This document shows, in pieces, positions 30,752 to 40,686 of a stretch of DNA of 64,000 nucleotides; the stretch's first letter is position 1, and each line of letters starts with the position of its first letter. The notes under the pieces are model-generated. The model did not search any database. It was not told the origin of the DNA and worked only from the letters and a program-made list of their open reading frames with translations. Made by a program: the position numbers and the translations under genes. Origin of the DNA: Tritrichomonas musculus (taxonomy: Eukaryota; Parabasalia; Tritrichomonadida; Tritrichomonadidae); the NCBI GenBank assembly GCA_039105265.1, contig JAPFFF010000034.1, positions 434,001-498,000 of the forward strand, read 5' to 3'.

Positions 30752-33700
30752 CTTTAAATTAAAAACTTTTTAAATAAGCTCATTGAAAAAAATCTATTAG
30801 AACTATACATTAGGTTTTGCAACAAAAACAGGTTTAAATAAGAAAAATAAAAAAGATATAAATCATAAATTACTTTATTATATATATATATTCCTTCATG
30901 ATGTACAAGTTATTTACATTCAGTATCAGATAAGCAAATTGAAAAAAGCATTCTTGTTTAGAAAAATCTACTGTCAGAAATCTAGTTGTATTTTAATTGT
31001 AATTTACATGGCTTTAAATAAATGATGTTAACTTCAAAGATGCAAACTTCCATATTACATTTTAGAGAAACAAAGAGTCGAAAATTAAATGTGTAATTGT
31101 AAACTTTTCAATTTTTCATTTGAATTCAGCATAGACTTTGAAAGCAAATTTCTCAATATTTTTAAATTTATTTTTAAATGTAACAAGTGAAAAATGTTTA
31201 TAAAATAATATTTTAATTACAGCTATTTTTTATCGGTGTTAGACCTCTCAATTAGAGTTTTTTATTATAGTTGTATTTACATAAGGAGAAAATTGAAAGG
31301 CCATAATTTTGAAATAAGAGGTCAATTATAAATTTTTTAAAAATTTTATGCTTTTTTTATTCAATTTTTTTCAGAATAAATAATTTTTGCCTAAAAAAAA
31401 AACTTTGCCTATAATTATCTAATGACATGTGAAATAATATTATATATTGACCATATATAATACCAATTTTTGAATTAATTATAATCGTTTATTGATATAA
31501 CCGCCATTCTACATCTTTAAACGATCATATTTTGAAAAGAGCTTTGAAAAAAATTGAGATTTTTAATGTTCTAACCGTCGATTTTTGAATAACTTAAAGG
31601 TGAGGTATTTTTTTTCATCACTTTTGCCAAAAAAAGTGGTGATTTTTCACATATAGATGAAAAATCAGAAAGAGAAAATATCTATGGAATTTTTTAAGAG
31701 GAAAGAGAATCAGATATCCAACTAAACGTTTTGGAAAATTAAATCGGAACAGATGATTTACTCTTTGAAATAAAAGATAAAATGGAATAGGAAACCTTCT
31801 TATTTTGACTCAAAATATTAATTTAAACTTTATTAACATCTTTAAAAAATATATTTTTCTTTTATTTTTCCTCCAAAATAAATCATATATTAATATATTA
31901 GTACATTAATAATTCAATTTCTAAAAATTCTATTTAAAATTTCAGAACTTAAAAAATTTTTTTTTATTAAAAATTTGATAATAAATTCTGAGCAATTTGG
32001 TTGATATATTCAAAAAGCCATATTTTAGATATTTTGTTTCAACCATTTATTTTATTGATTGAAATCATTTTATAATAAGAACATAAAACAAAATTTAAAA
32101 TTTATATCAAATGAAAAAATTCGAAAAATTTTGAAAAATTTTAAATTTGATAAATATATGGTTATAATTTTTTATTTTTAAATAGGTGCATTTCATATGA
32201 ACACCTGTAAAAAACAGCTGTATATTATAATGTATTCTTTTCAAAATAATTTACAAATATTTAAAATTGATAATCTTTTATATTTCGAAATAAAAAACTG
32301 AATACTTTCTACCCTTCTAATCTTTTCGTTATAAAAGTGATAAGATTAATGAGATTGAATGAGAATAAATGAGTCAGATGAGATTGATAAGAAAAACACT
32401 TTAAAAATGTCAATCTCATATAATAATACATATTACCTATTTTTCTTTTAAGTGGCCAAAAATTATTGTTTTTAACAGTAAAATGAAAGTTTTTTAGGAT
32501 TTTTTCATCATTATATTTTAATAATGAATAATAATTATTTTTTTTTTTAAATATTCAATAATATTATACATTATTTGTATTTTATTTATAAAAAGAAATA
32601 GTGTAATACATTTTCGGAATAACAGATAACTATTTTTTATGTAATCTTATAGAATATTTACAAGAAAAACATGTCTTTGATAATATATATTTGATTTTGT
32701 ATAGACTATTTATGATTTTATCCATTGAAAATTATATAAAAAATACTTGAGTAATCAGTATAAATACATCAAAATTTGATGATCTAAAAAATAATTGGTT
32801 TAAGAGGAATTAAAAGGGAAATACCAATGATTATTCCTTGATTTGATTTATTTAAAAGAATAATTATTATAACTTGTAAAGAATCATAAAAGAATCCTAA
32901 AAGAAAAATAATTGTCTAACATTAAAAATAGAAAAATTAGGAAATATTTTTACTTGGTTTTTTAACATGCATATTTATTTTCCTTAACGTGAAAATAAGA
33001 GTATAAATATATACAGAATTCTGAAATATTATTTTTCACATTTATCAAAAAAATGAATTTTTTCTAAATCATTGATAAATGTTCTTTTTATTTTACGAAA
33101 AAAATAGATTTTTATATTCATTTGTAATATTTTCTAAATATTTGAATTTTCATCTATCACAAAAGGTTCCGTCGCATGTAAAAAGTATTCAAATAATTCA
33201 ATATTTATAGCGGAAATATTTTTTTGATAGGAAGTTTTGGTCAAAAAATATTTTTAGAATATATTGGGAAATTCTGATCATTTTGATTTTTTTAATATAT
33301 TATTATTTTCTATAATATATTTTTTTAATTAAAATTATATCAATTCTATAATATTAAGCATTTTTCAATAAGATTATTCTTTAGATATAAAGAGTTTTTA
33401 ACTTCATTTTCTTTTCTTTTATCATGTAGTTTAAATATAAAATTCATTTTTTTTAGGATTCTAAATATTTTTCTGAATTCTCAAAGTAAATTTCATTGAA
33501 AACTGATCTTTTGGATTAAATAGACCTTATTTATTGCATAGTGCTTTATAATTAATGAAAATTTAAACGATTAAACTGCATTATTTAATGAAATTTCAAA
33601 CATTTTTTTTGATCATACTCTTAACTAGCAATTCAATCGATTTAATATGTTTATATGAAAATACACAAATTAATTCAAACTGAATTATAACCAAAATAAC

Positions 33701-34228
33701 AATTTTCTTTTATTATCTTAAATTTTACTAATCTTGTCAAAAATGGAAAAATACATTTACAAATACATTTTAATTCATGTATATTATAATTATTTTATGA
33801 TTTTTTTATTATTTATATATAATTTTCAAATGATTCAAATATATTTTTATTTATAATGCTATTTTATTAGTATCATGAATATATTTTTTGCAAAAGACAT
33901 CAAATAGATATAAAAGTTTTCAAATGTTAAGCTTTCAAAAGCAAATAAACAGCAATTTATTTTATGTTTAATATTTCAATGCACATTGAAAAAGCGCAAT
34001 CAAAAAATAATCAACTGAATAGAGATAAAAAAAGTGTTTTTATATGAATTTCATCTCAATTACTCATAATATGTACATATATGACGAATACCAATATGCA
34101 AAATTTATATTTTATTTATCGGTTAGGAATAGAATTGATTTTGAGAGATGAATGGTGATACAAATACCGTAAACACTTGATTTTGAGAGAAATAAACGGA
34201 GTTTTTCTTGAAAATATTTTAAAACTCA

Positions 34229-34391
34229 ATTTACCAGATAATTCAAAAATTATGAATTTAACTGTTGTTATATGTAAACAAGCATTTTAACTAGATATTG
34301 TTGATTTACCAAATGATTTTCGAAGGATTCTTTTCATTGAAAAAAATTGAAAACTCAGTGAAAATCAACTTTTGAAATTATCTGGTAATTT
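34229..34391. repeat. Inverted repeat, about 160 bp
   Basis: TTTACCAGATAATTCAAAA at 34230 recurs inverted as TTTGAAATTATCTGGTAA ending at 34389, with one base difference in length. It sits downstream of the Myb gene's 3' end. Small fold-back element. Confidence 0.6.
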
Positions 34392-34522
34392 TCCAACCCC
34401 CCAAAAAAATTATTATCGCGTTAAAACATGATATGTTCTTTTAATCATGTAATAATAAAGAATTTTTGAATAATTAAATAATATTTTAAATTTATTTATA
34501 AAAATAATAAAATTTAATTGCC

Positions 34523-35479
34523 TTACCAATTGATTTCATCAAAATCAAATAATGGCATATCATTTCCATTGGGATGGAATAAATTTGATTCAGTTTGATT
34601 ATTAATATTTTTTTTCTTATTTGTTTTGATATTTCTTGAATTTCCACTGATATCATTCTTTGATTTTAATTTATTTAATGATTTTATTTCTTCTGTTTGA
34701 TTATTTTGGATATTATTATTTATATTTTTGCTGTTCTGTATTTGAAGATTTGGTGAAGGATTTACTATATTGCTATAATAATTTAAATTATAATTCGAAT
34801 TATTTCCTATAAAATTATTATTATTACTAATATTATTATTTGTACATTCATTCATATAATAATTGTTTACAAATTGATTATCCCAAAATCTATTTGCTTT
34901 ATAATCCATCATTTTTTTTGAGTTAATAGCTTTCTCTTGATTCTTAATGAGCTTATACCATCTATTTTTCATTGAGTTTGTTGATCTATTTGGGAAGTGT
35001 TTCTTCATTCTTGTCCAGTGGGTTCCATATTTATTAACAAGAGATATGAGAAGTTGGTCTTCTTGAGAAGACCAAGGTTCAAAATTGAGTGAAGGCTGAA
35101 GATAATTGGTCCATCGATCTCTACACTGTTTTGGTGTTTTCCCTGGAACACATTGGGCTATTTTGTTCCATGAACTTTGTTTATATTTGATTGCTGCACG
35201 TGTAAGTAAATGATCTTCATCTTTGGTGAAAAAATTTCTCTTTAAATTTGAACTCTTTTGTGCTTCATTTTTATATTCGTCTGCTGAATATTGTGACTGA
35301 TTAGAAGCCGCAGGTGGGGAAGGTATTGGAGATGATATTCGTATCGGGAGATTAGATTGATATTTTGCTTGCGAATTATTTAGCTCATCTTCAAAAATAG
35401 CCATTAAATCATCATCTATTGAATTCCCTTCTGGATAACAGTATGGCAGGTTTGATATATGAAAATTGTCCGGAATCAT
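34523..35479 (-). CDS. R2R3 Myb-like DNA-binding protein
   Basis: A 318-residue protein. Two Myb repeats lie at about 80-185: the first with FTKDEDHLLTRAAIKYKQSSWNKIAQCVPGKTPKQCRDRWTNYL, the second with PWSSQEDQLLISLVNKYGTHWTRMKKHFPNRSTNSMKNRWYKLI; each keeps the tryptophan-spaced helix-turn-helix, and the NRSTNSMKNRW recognition helix is the canonical R3 form. The protein is therefore expected to be nuclear and to bind DNA. The C-terminal third is asparagine-rich with lysine clusters (NKKKNINN) that may serve nuclear import. Small R2R3 Myb proteins control Inr-linked promoters such as ap65-1 in Trichomonas vaginalis, so a transcription factor role is likely. A TCATA initiator directly abuts the ATG. 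Confidence 0.93.
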   Translation of the reverse strand: MIPDNFHISNLPYCYPEGNSIDDDLMAIFEDELNNSQAKYQSNLPIRISSPIPSPPAASNQSQYSADEYKNEAQKSSNLKRNFFTKDEDHLLTRAAIKYKQSSWNKIAQCVPGKTPKQCRDRWTNYLQPSLNFEPWSSQEDQLLISLVNKYGTHWTRMKKHFPNRSTNSMKNRWYKLIKNQEKAINSKKMMDYKANRFWDNQFVNNYYMNECTNNNISNNNNFIGNNSNYNLNYYSNIVNPSPNLQIQNSKNINNNIQNNQTEEIKSLNKLKSKNDISGNSRNIKTNKKKNINNQTESNLFHPNGNDMPLFDFDEINW

Positions 35480-35484
35480 TATGA
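35480..35484 (-). promoter_or_regulatory. Initiator (Inr) of the Myb gene
   Basis: Minus-strand TTCATAATG: the initiator TCATA is immediately followed by the ATG at 35479, giving a predicted 5' UTR of only three bases. Confidence 0.5.
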
Positions 35485-36119
35485 ATTCTTATACATTCAC
35501 TTATTCAATTTTTGAATGCATATTTTTTTTTTATTACAAAAATTTGAACTCTTGTTAATCATTATAAATTATTTTATTAATGAATATGCAAGCGGTTTAG
35601 AAAGAATTAAGTGTTCTTTATCATTTCAAAAATTTAGAATCACAATTCAAAAAAAAAGATTTTGGCGATTATTTCTGTTGATAAAATACAGGATTAATTG
35701 AAAATTTTGTTAAGTTTTTCAAATTAATTGTGAATATTTGAAATAGGTTCTGAAAAAAAATTTTTTCTTTATTTTCTGATATCCATTTATATGCACAATA
35801 TTCAAGTTAACTTAACTCACATCAATTTATAATTTTATTTAATATCAAAAATAATATTTTTAATATTTTATTATATATTAATTATTTAGCTTTTCGTCCT
35901 TTTTTTAATAAGATATAAACCTTTTATTTTTTCAATATCTTTTATCACAAATTTGAAACCAGTATTCAATTTTTCAGAATAGAAATTCAAACTTTTCAAA
36001 TAAAAAAAGAGCTAATTATCGGATGAAAATTTAAATAAATTGTATATTAGAAATTGAAAATTTCAATTCTTTATTTAAAAAAACATTGTAAATTGGATTT
36101 CTAAAATTTGCTCTTATAA
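35485..36119. other. AT-rich spacer upstream of the Myb gene
   Basis: No gene recognised. One short + strand open stretch (about 35,516-35,701) is low-complexity F/I/K sequence. Confidence 0.5.
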
Positions 36120-36380
36120 TCCCCAACTCTTGCTAAAGAGAAGAGTCTTCATATTGATCAGCATGAATATGCAATCGATATTGATTATCCTAAACCCAAT
36201 GAAGTTGAATAGCTTGGTATTAAGCTTAGAAAAGATGGTTAACAAATCTGCATTTATTGTGGAAACTAAAGAGTCGAATAAATGATTAAGCAATTTAAAA
36301 GTTCCAGCGGGAAAATAGCATACTTTAGTGTTACAAAAGTGGGGAATGTATAATCCACTTTTTGAATGATTTTCTAAAAT
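36120..36380 (+). pseudogene. Possible decayed coding fragment
   Basis: One + strand frame gives about 85 codons of protein-like sequence (HIDQHEYAIDIDYPKPNEVE, LGIKLRKDG, QICIYCGN, MIKQFKSSSGKIAYFSVTKV) interrupted by several TAA/TAG codons but with no frame change. I do not recognise the family. It directly abuts the fold-back element at 36391. Decay of a host or transposon gene is the simplest explanation. Confidence 0.35.
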
Positions 36381-36390
36381 ATAAAAACTG

Positions 36391-36688
36391 TAGCAAGAGA
36401 GATTGTGTCTCAACTTTTTGAGAGAATAAATTGAAAGAAAAATAGGAGAAAAATGGCGAATAATATTTTGAGATTATTCATGTAAATACAAAAATTGATG
36501 CATCTTTTTATATTTTTACATAATTTTTACCGAGACTTACATCAAAAGGAAGGATCGGTAAAAATTTTGTAACATAAAAAGATGCATTTTTTTTAACATA
36601 AATGGTCTCAGTAAATATTATTCTACATTTTCTTCTTATTTTTTTCTATTAGTTCTCTCAAAAAGTTGAAACACAATCTCTCTTGCTA
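36391..36688. mobile_element. 298-bp fold-back MITE
   Basis: The ends TAGCAAGAGAGATTGTGT (36391) and the inverse ending at 36688 start two arms of about 140 bases that pair over nearly the whole length, including the inner GATGCATCTTTTTAT and AATTTTTACCGA blocks. Divergence between the arms is modest. No certain target duplication. It lies 281 bases left of the Polinton insertion site. Confidence 0.8.
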
Positions 36689-36963
36689 TGGGTGGGACAC
36701 TCTTTTTTTGACCTCAAAAAGTTTCAAAATCTCTTCGAATTTTAGGTTTTATTTGGTGATTTTAATAAATTTTCTTACCCATTTAATAATCTTTAAATTG
36801 GTCATTGAAACCAATCAAAAAACTTAATATTCATCGAGTTTTTTTTGACTTCACATACTAATAGATCTCTCTTCGTAAGAGATATCCTTCAAAACTACTA
36901 ATACTATTTGATTTTATACATATACATTATACATTATAAAACATAAATATTTATAATTACTTT

Positions 36964-36969
36964 GCCGTT
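36964..36969. repeat. Target-site duplication, left copy
   Basis: gccgtt directly before the first base of the Polinton; the matching copy is at 57663-57668. Six bases is the length known for Polintons. Confidence 0.93.
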
Positions 36970-37413
36970 AGTAGTGATAGTGGACCGTCTGGACGGGCAG
37001 ATAAAAATGACCCCCTCGTCATAGGGTTTACAGACCCCAAACCTCAGCGCCATGACTCAAAAAATCGCCACTTTTTCAAAATTAGCCCTCGAAACTTTCA
37101 CAAAATGGCATAGACAAATTTTGAATAAATTGACAAACTCCCAAAAATAACACAACTCAAAAAATCGAACTTTCAAAAATTTTTTATTTTTTTATCAGCA
37201 ATTTATAATGTCAAACCAAGCCGAAACATTAAGCATCCTCATTAATAGAATCAACAAAAAGCTAAAAGGATGGAGACCAGCATTAAAATACCTTTACGAT
37301 AATGATGATATCATAGATGAAGTACTAAAAGAGATAAATCACTTTATTGAACAACTAAAGAAATTCAACGGACCTGAACAATTAATAGCTGAACTTGAAG
37401 AACTCATTTATTA
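36970..37413. repeat. Polinton left terminal inverted repeat, 444 bp
   Basis: Matches the inverse of 57219-57662 base for base as far as I could compare by eye; identity ends inside the stop codon of the small gene carried in the repeat. The outer 230 bases are non-coding and contain CCCCC/GGGGG-rich patches. Confidence 0.93.
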
Positions 37414-37414
37414 G
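37208..37414 (+). CDS. Polinton: small helical protein in the left terminal repeat
   Basis: A 68-residue protein (MSNQAETLSILINRINKKL...) that is entirely inside the terminal repeat except for the last base of its stop codon. An identical protein is encoded in the right repeat. Sequence suggests amphipathic helices with charged ends, without membrane segment or known motif. It is the outermost gene on both sides, so it would be expressed inward from each end. Function unknown. Confidence 0.75.
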   Translation: MSNQAETLSILINRINKKLKGWRPALKYLYDNDDIIDEVLKEINHFIEQLKKFNGPEQLIAELEELIY

Positions 37415-37631
37415 ACAATTCATTTAATTCATTCTCAAGCTGATGAACTTTATTTTTGAGGCTGTTGATGTCTTCGATAAGAGACTCACGAACGGCAAGA
37501 CCATCAGAGCCCAACATTCCTGATTTGATATTGTTGAGACATTGTTTGTAATCATAACACTTTTCTTTCAATCCTCGTTTGATTCGTTTTAATTCTGGTA
37601 TTTCTTTCTTGTATTCTGTTAGTTCACTCAT
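37404..37631 (-). CDS. Polinton: small coiled-coil protein
   Basis: A 75-residue protein with a heptad-like Leu/Ile pattern (SLIEDINSLKNKVHQLENELNEL) near the C-terminus, predicting a coiled coil. Its end overlaps the end of the terminal-repeat gene tail to tail by 11 bases, crossing the boundary of the repeat. No family recognised. Confidence 0.6.
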   Translation of the reverse strand: MSELTEYKKEIPELKRIKRGLKEKCYDYKQCLNNIKSGMLGSDGLAVRESLIEDINSLKNKVHQLENELNELSNK

Positions 37632-37645
37632 TTAATAACAATTAA

Positions 37646-37879
37646 ATGTCTGTTATTAATCAATTAAGAACCGTTCATGATGATAAACACAAAAACTATT
37701 TTGATAGATTACAGTTAACGATGCAAAAGAATAGAACAAAAATAAACTCAGCACCGACAGTGAAATGTTATAATGAAAAAGGCAATGTATTTCATGAACC
37801 ACCACCAAAAACGACTAAATCATTAAATCATCATGATTCACTTAATCATTCTGTGGTTGTCAGGAGCAACAACATTTAA
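37646..37879 (+). CDS. Polinton: small protein of unknown function
   Basis: A 77-residue basic protein (MSVINQLRTVHDDKHKNYF...) with a Pro/His-rich second half. It starts 14 bases from the divergent coiled-coil gene, so the two share a promoter region, and its 3' end overlaps the end of the next minus-strand gene by about 40 bases. An initiator-like TCATT lies 16 bases upstream. Function unknown. Confidence 0.5.
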   Translation: MSVINQLRTVHDDKHKNYFDRLQLTMQKNRTKINSAPTVKCYNEKGNVFHEPPPKTTKSLNHHDSLNHSVVVRSNNI

Positions 37880-38314
37880 TACATATTCATTAATAACTTT
37901 TGATTGTTGGTCGACAACGTTTGAAAGCTTATTAATATGTTCTTCAAGTATTTTATTTTTGTTGTTCAATTGATTTATTAATTCATTGAGTTCGTTAATC
38001 GATTCTTTCATTAATGATATATCAGCTTTGATGTTGTCATTTTCAAGTGTTTTAGTGATTGTGTTCCCAACTTTCTTCAAATAAATGTCGCCGTTAAGTC
38101 TTTTACCGTCTGTACAATTGCGCTTAGTGATTTTGTATTCGTTGCCGTCATTAGTGATGATTTTATAAATCTTGTTCAAATAGTTAGTCGTTTGTGATTT
38201 CATTTGCTCGATATTCTTTTGATAGAACAAATTGAACTCTTCAATTGATTTAAATACTTTTGATTCATTTACATTATCATTTATAACTTTAAGTTCATTA
38301 ATGTTTTCATTCAT
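37838..38314 (-). CDS. Polinton: coiled-coil protein
   Basis: A 158-residue Asn/Lys/Glu-rich protein. The second half has regular hydrophobic spacing (SLMKESINELNELINQLNNK, then ILEEHINKLSNVVDQQSKVI), a strong coiled-coil prediction. Such oligomerising proteins in Polintons may be minor virion or assembly proteins, but there is no sequence match to support that here. Confidence 0.65.
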   Translation of the reverse strand: MNENINELKVINDNVNESKVFKSIEEFNLFYQKNIEQMKSQTTNYLNKIYKIITNDGNEYKITKRNCTDGKRLNGDIYLKKVGNTITKTLENDNIKADISLMKESINELNELINQLNNKNKILEEHINKLSNVVDQQSKVINEYVLNVVAPDNHRMIK

Positions 38315-38350
38315 TTATAATTATATTAAATCATTATAATTCATTGTTTT

Positions 38351-38605
38351 TCATTTAACTTCATTCAATATTGATTTTCCAAATCTCCCAACTCTGTCAG
38401 CAACATTTAAACCTGTATCAATTGCGTCAACAAACTGACCGACACCAGGAATGAATTGTGTAATCGGTTTAACTCTGTCAACGATTTGCTTTCCAACATC
38501 AGCAACTTTTGGTAATGCTTTAACTGCTTTCTGAGCGAATGATTTGACTTTGCCGCCAATTGATTTAAATGCGTTCTTGATTTTGTTGAATATACCGACA
38601 CCCAT
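38351..38605 (-). CDS. Polinton: small amphipathic protein, minor capsid candidate
   Basis: An 84-residue basic protein with an N-terminal amphipathic helix (MGVGIFNKIKNAFKSIGGKV) and a Gly/Val-rich centre (ITQFIPGVGQFVDAID). This composition recalls the membrane-active internal proteins of adenovirus-type viruses (protein VI-like) and of related virus-like elements. The call rests on composition and on its place next to the capsid gene, divergently transcribed from it. An initiator TCATT is found about 15 bases upstream of the ATG. Confidence 0.5.
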   Translation of the reverse strand: MGVGIFNKIKNAFKSIGGKVKSFAQKAVKALPKVADVGKQIVDRVKPITQFIPGVGQFVDAIDTGLNVADRVGRFGKSILNEVK

Positions 38606-38654
38606 AATTTAATTAATGATAAAAGTGATTTATTTCCTTTTTATTCAATCATAA

Positions 38655-40598
38655 ATGTTATATAGAAACGAGAGAGCTCATAATCTTCGCACTGAAACAG
38701 GAAACGTTCTTCATGCATTTGAAGAGATGAGAAACATGATTAATGTCAATGACGGTACACGTTCATTTTCATTTAGAACTGTTGACTGTCATGACCAACC
38801 AGCTCCATTTCATCAAGGACAATATTCGCAAATAAGTTTAACACATCCTGACCACTTCATAAGTGATATTGATAAAGGTTTCTTAACATTTCACGTTAAA
38901 TTAGATTTGTCATTGAATACAGATATGAGTAAATTAAATGAAATCAATGACCCCAACAACTTGTACAAACTGTTTGTCGGTTTCAAATCATCAAACCAGT
39001 TGTTTGACAGGTTAGAGATTCTTCATAATAATGTCAATGTCGGATACCAACAGAATGAATGCATTCGTGAGGGCTTCTTATATTCTTCAGTTAAACCAGA
39101 AGCCGAGAAGAAACGTCGCAGATTCGTTCATTCATTGTGGGAAAACATTAGCAACTATTCACAGACACATGCAGGAGCTTATGTTAACTTGAATTCATTT
39201 AAGAACACTGGAAGAAGTGAAGTCGAATTTGATTTGAATGTTCCTTTTGATGATTTACTTGCTTTACAAGCATTTGATTTATTCCCTAATGGAATCATTG
39301 GTGATTTATCAATTCGTTTTCAAGTTAGTCCCGCTGGTCTTGTTTGGGCAGTATTAGACCCTTACACAGTTGCTGAAGCAAAAGTATTTCTTGAAGACAA
39401 TGATTCAATATCGATGGAAGAATTAAACAGACTAAAGGAAATCAAAGCACGAGGACACCTCAAACATCAATTCACACAAATTGGTAATCAAGCAGTGATT
39501 CCAGGACCTGGAGACAATCCAGACCCACCATCACCTGAACCAACACCAACGAAATATCAATTGAAGTATGAAGTTAGAGAACAATACGTATCTGCATCTG
39601 GAGGTGATTTCGATGAACTGATTGAAAATTGTTCATTAATATTTAGCTATACTGATGATGAATTTACTGAACTTGGAATTGAAAAGACTGATGATAATAA
39701 AGCAATTTGTCAAGCCCATTATACCAAAGAACATGGTAAATTACCTCAACCATCACATGCAGGTCATGTTTACGTTAACTTTGTATCTAAAACTGAAGCC
39801 AACAAGTTGATGAGCGCTCATTATTCAAAACAAACAGCGACATTAACAGTTAATCGAATGACCATCACAGCTTGTAAATCTAATATGCAAGGCTTTGGAG
39901 TTTGTGAAGCTACAAGACAAGGAATTGAAGACATTTTAAGACAAGGTTTAATCATTCCTTCACAAAAAGTTGATTATCATGCTTTTCCAATCGCTCCAGC
40001 AGCTAACGGAATCAAGTCAACATTGAATATCCCATTAATCAATGCAACTAATTTATCAATCATGTTTCCAAAGCATCATAATGATTTAACTGTCTTTGAA
40101 AATCCAGTTTATCAAAACTGTTTCTTGAATATTGGTGGAAAGAACTTCCCAGACGAAAACGTTTCAACCATTGGTGCACGATTCTTTGAAAATCAATTAA
40201 CGGCTGGTGATTTAGATGCAATCACTCTTTCATGCACAAAGGAATTTGAGGATTCGATGACAATGCCAAAGAATGACGCTAACGGTAAGAGATACAACAA
40301 CACAATCAGTGATGCAACATCATTTGTATTCAACATTCAAACAGAACGAGCAAGTGCAGGATATTGTTATGACGGACTTGATGGAGGTTTCGGAAACGTT
40401 CAAATACAAGTCAATGGAATGCCTATCTATACAGGAGATGATGACACATATTACAATGTTGTTGAACCAGATGGAACCATTGTCAGACCACCCCCAACAC
40501 AATTATGGATAACTAGGGACACCTACTTCCATTTATCTCTTGACGGTTTAGAATATCATGACGACGAATCACCAAAAGGAAGCCAAGCAAATGAATAA
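38655..40598 (+). CDS. Polinton: major capsid protein (double jelly-roll), probable
   Basis: A 647-residue protein with alternating beta-rich stretches and no membrane segment, in the usual size class of Polinton major capsid proteins. The opening (FRTVDCHDQPAPFHQGQYSQISLTHPDHFISDI) and the middle (LNIPLINATNLSIMFPKHHND) fit my memory of trichomonad Polinton capsid proteins assigned to the adenovirus/PRD1 double jelly-roll lineage. At about 282-300 there is a Pro-rich linker followed by about 100 residues that look like an extra surface domain between the two jelly rolls. An initiator TCATA sits just before the ATG. It is the first gene of a rightward capsid-integrase cluster. Confidence 0.72.
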   Translation: MLYRNERAHNLRTETGNVLHAFEEMRNMINVNDGTRSFSFRTVDCHDQPAPFHQGQYSQISLTHPDHFISDIDKGFLTFHVKLDLSLNTDMSKLNEINDPNNLYKLFVGFKSSNQLFDRLEILHNNVNVGYQQNECIREGFLYSSVKPEAEKKRRRFVHSLWENISNYSQTHAGAYVNLNSFKNTGRSEVEFDLNVPFDDLLALQAFDLFPNGIIGDLSIRFQVSPAGLVWAVLDPYTVAEAKVFLEDNDSISMEELNRLKEIKARGHLKHQFTQIGNQAVIPGPGDNPDPPSPEPTPTKYQLKYEVREQYVSASGGDFDELIENCSLIFSYTDDEFTELGIEKTDDNKAICQAHYTKEHGKLPQPSHAGHVYVNFVSKTEANKLMSAHYSKQTATLTVNRMTITACKSNMQGFGVCEATRQGIEDILRQGLIIPSQKVDYHAFPIAPAANGIKSTLNIPLINATNLSIMFPKHHNDLTVFENPVYQNCFLNIGGKNFPDENVSTIGARFFENQLTAGDLDAITLSCTKEFEDSMTMPKNDANGKRYNNTISDATSFVFNIQTERASAGYCYDGLDGGFGNVQIQVNGMPIYTGDDDTYYNVVEPDGTIVRPPPTQLWITRDTYFHLSLDGLEYHDDESPKGSQANE

Positions 40599-40686
40599 AT
40601 AAATTGATTTTCATTAAATAATCATTTTGCTTTGCAAAAGGGAACAGAGTTCCTTCATAAATTAATGCTTTATTTTTGTGATTCAA

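Larger units (their letters stand above)
29961..34522. other. 4.6-kb gene-free spacer with nested MITEs
   Basis: Extremely AT-rich. It holds nested palindromic elements (30397-30751 with 30437-30567 inside) and an inverted repeat at 34229-34391. No coding region, tRNA or GC-rich island was seen in the rest. Confidence 0.6.

Noticed and set aside
35516-35701. 61-codon frame upstream of the Myb gene
   Set aside because: Low-complexity F/L/I/K sequence that begins in the Myb promoter region.
36120-36380. Reassigned TAA/TAG codons (ciliate-like code) as explanation for the multi-stop frame
   Set aside because: All other genes in the window end at TAA/TAG/TGA in the normal way; decay is simpler.
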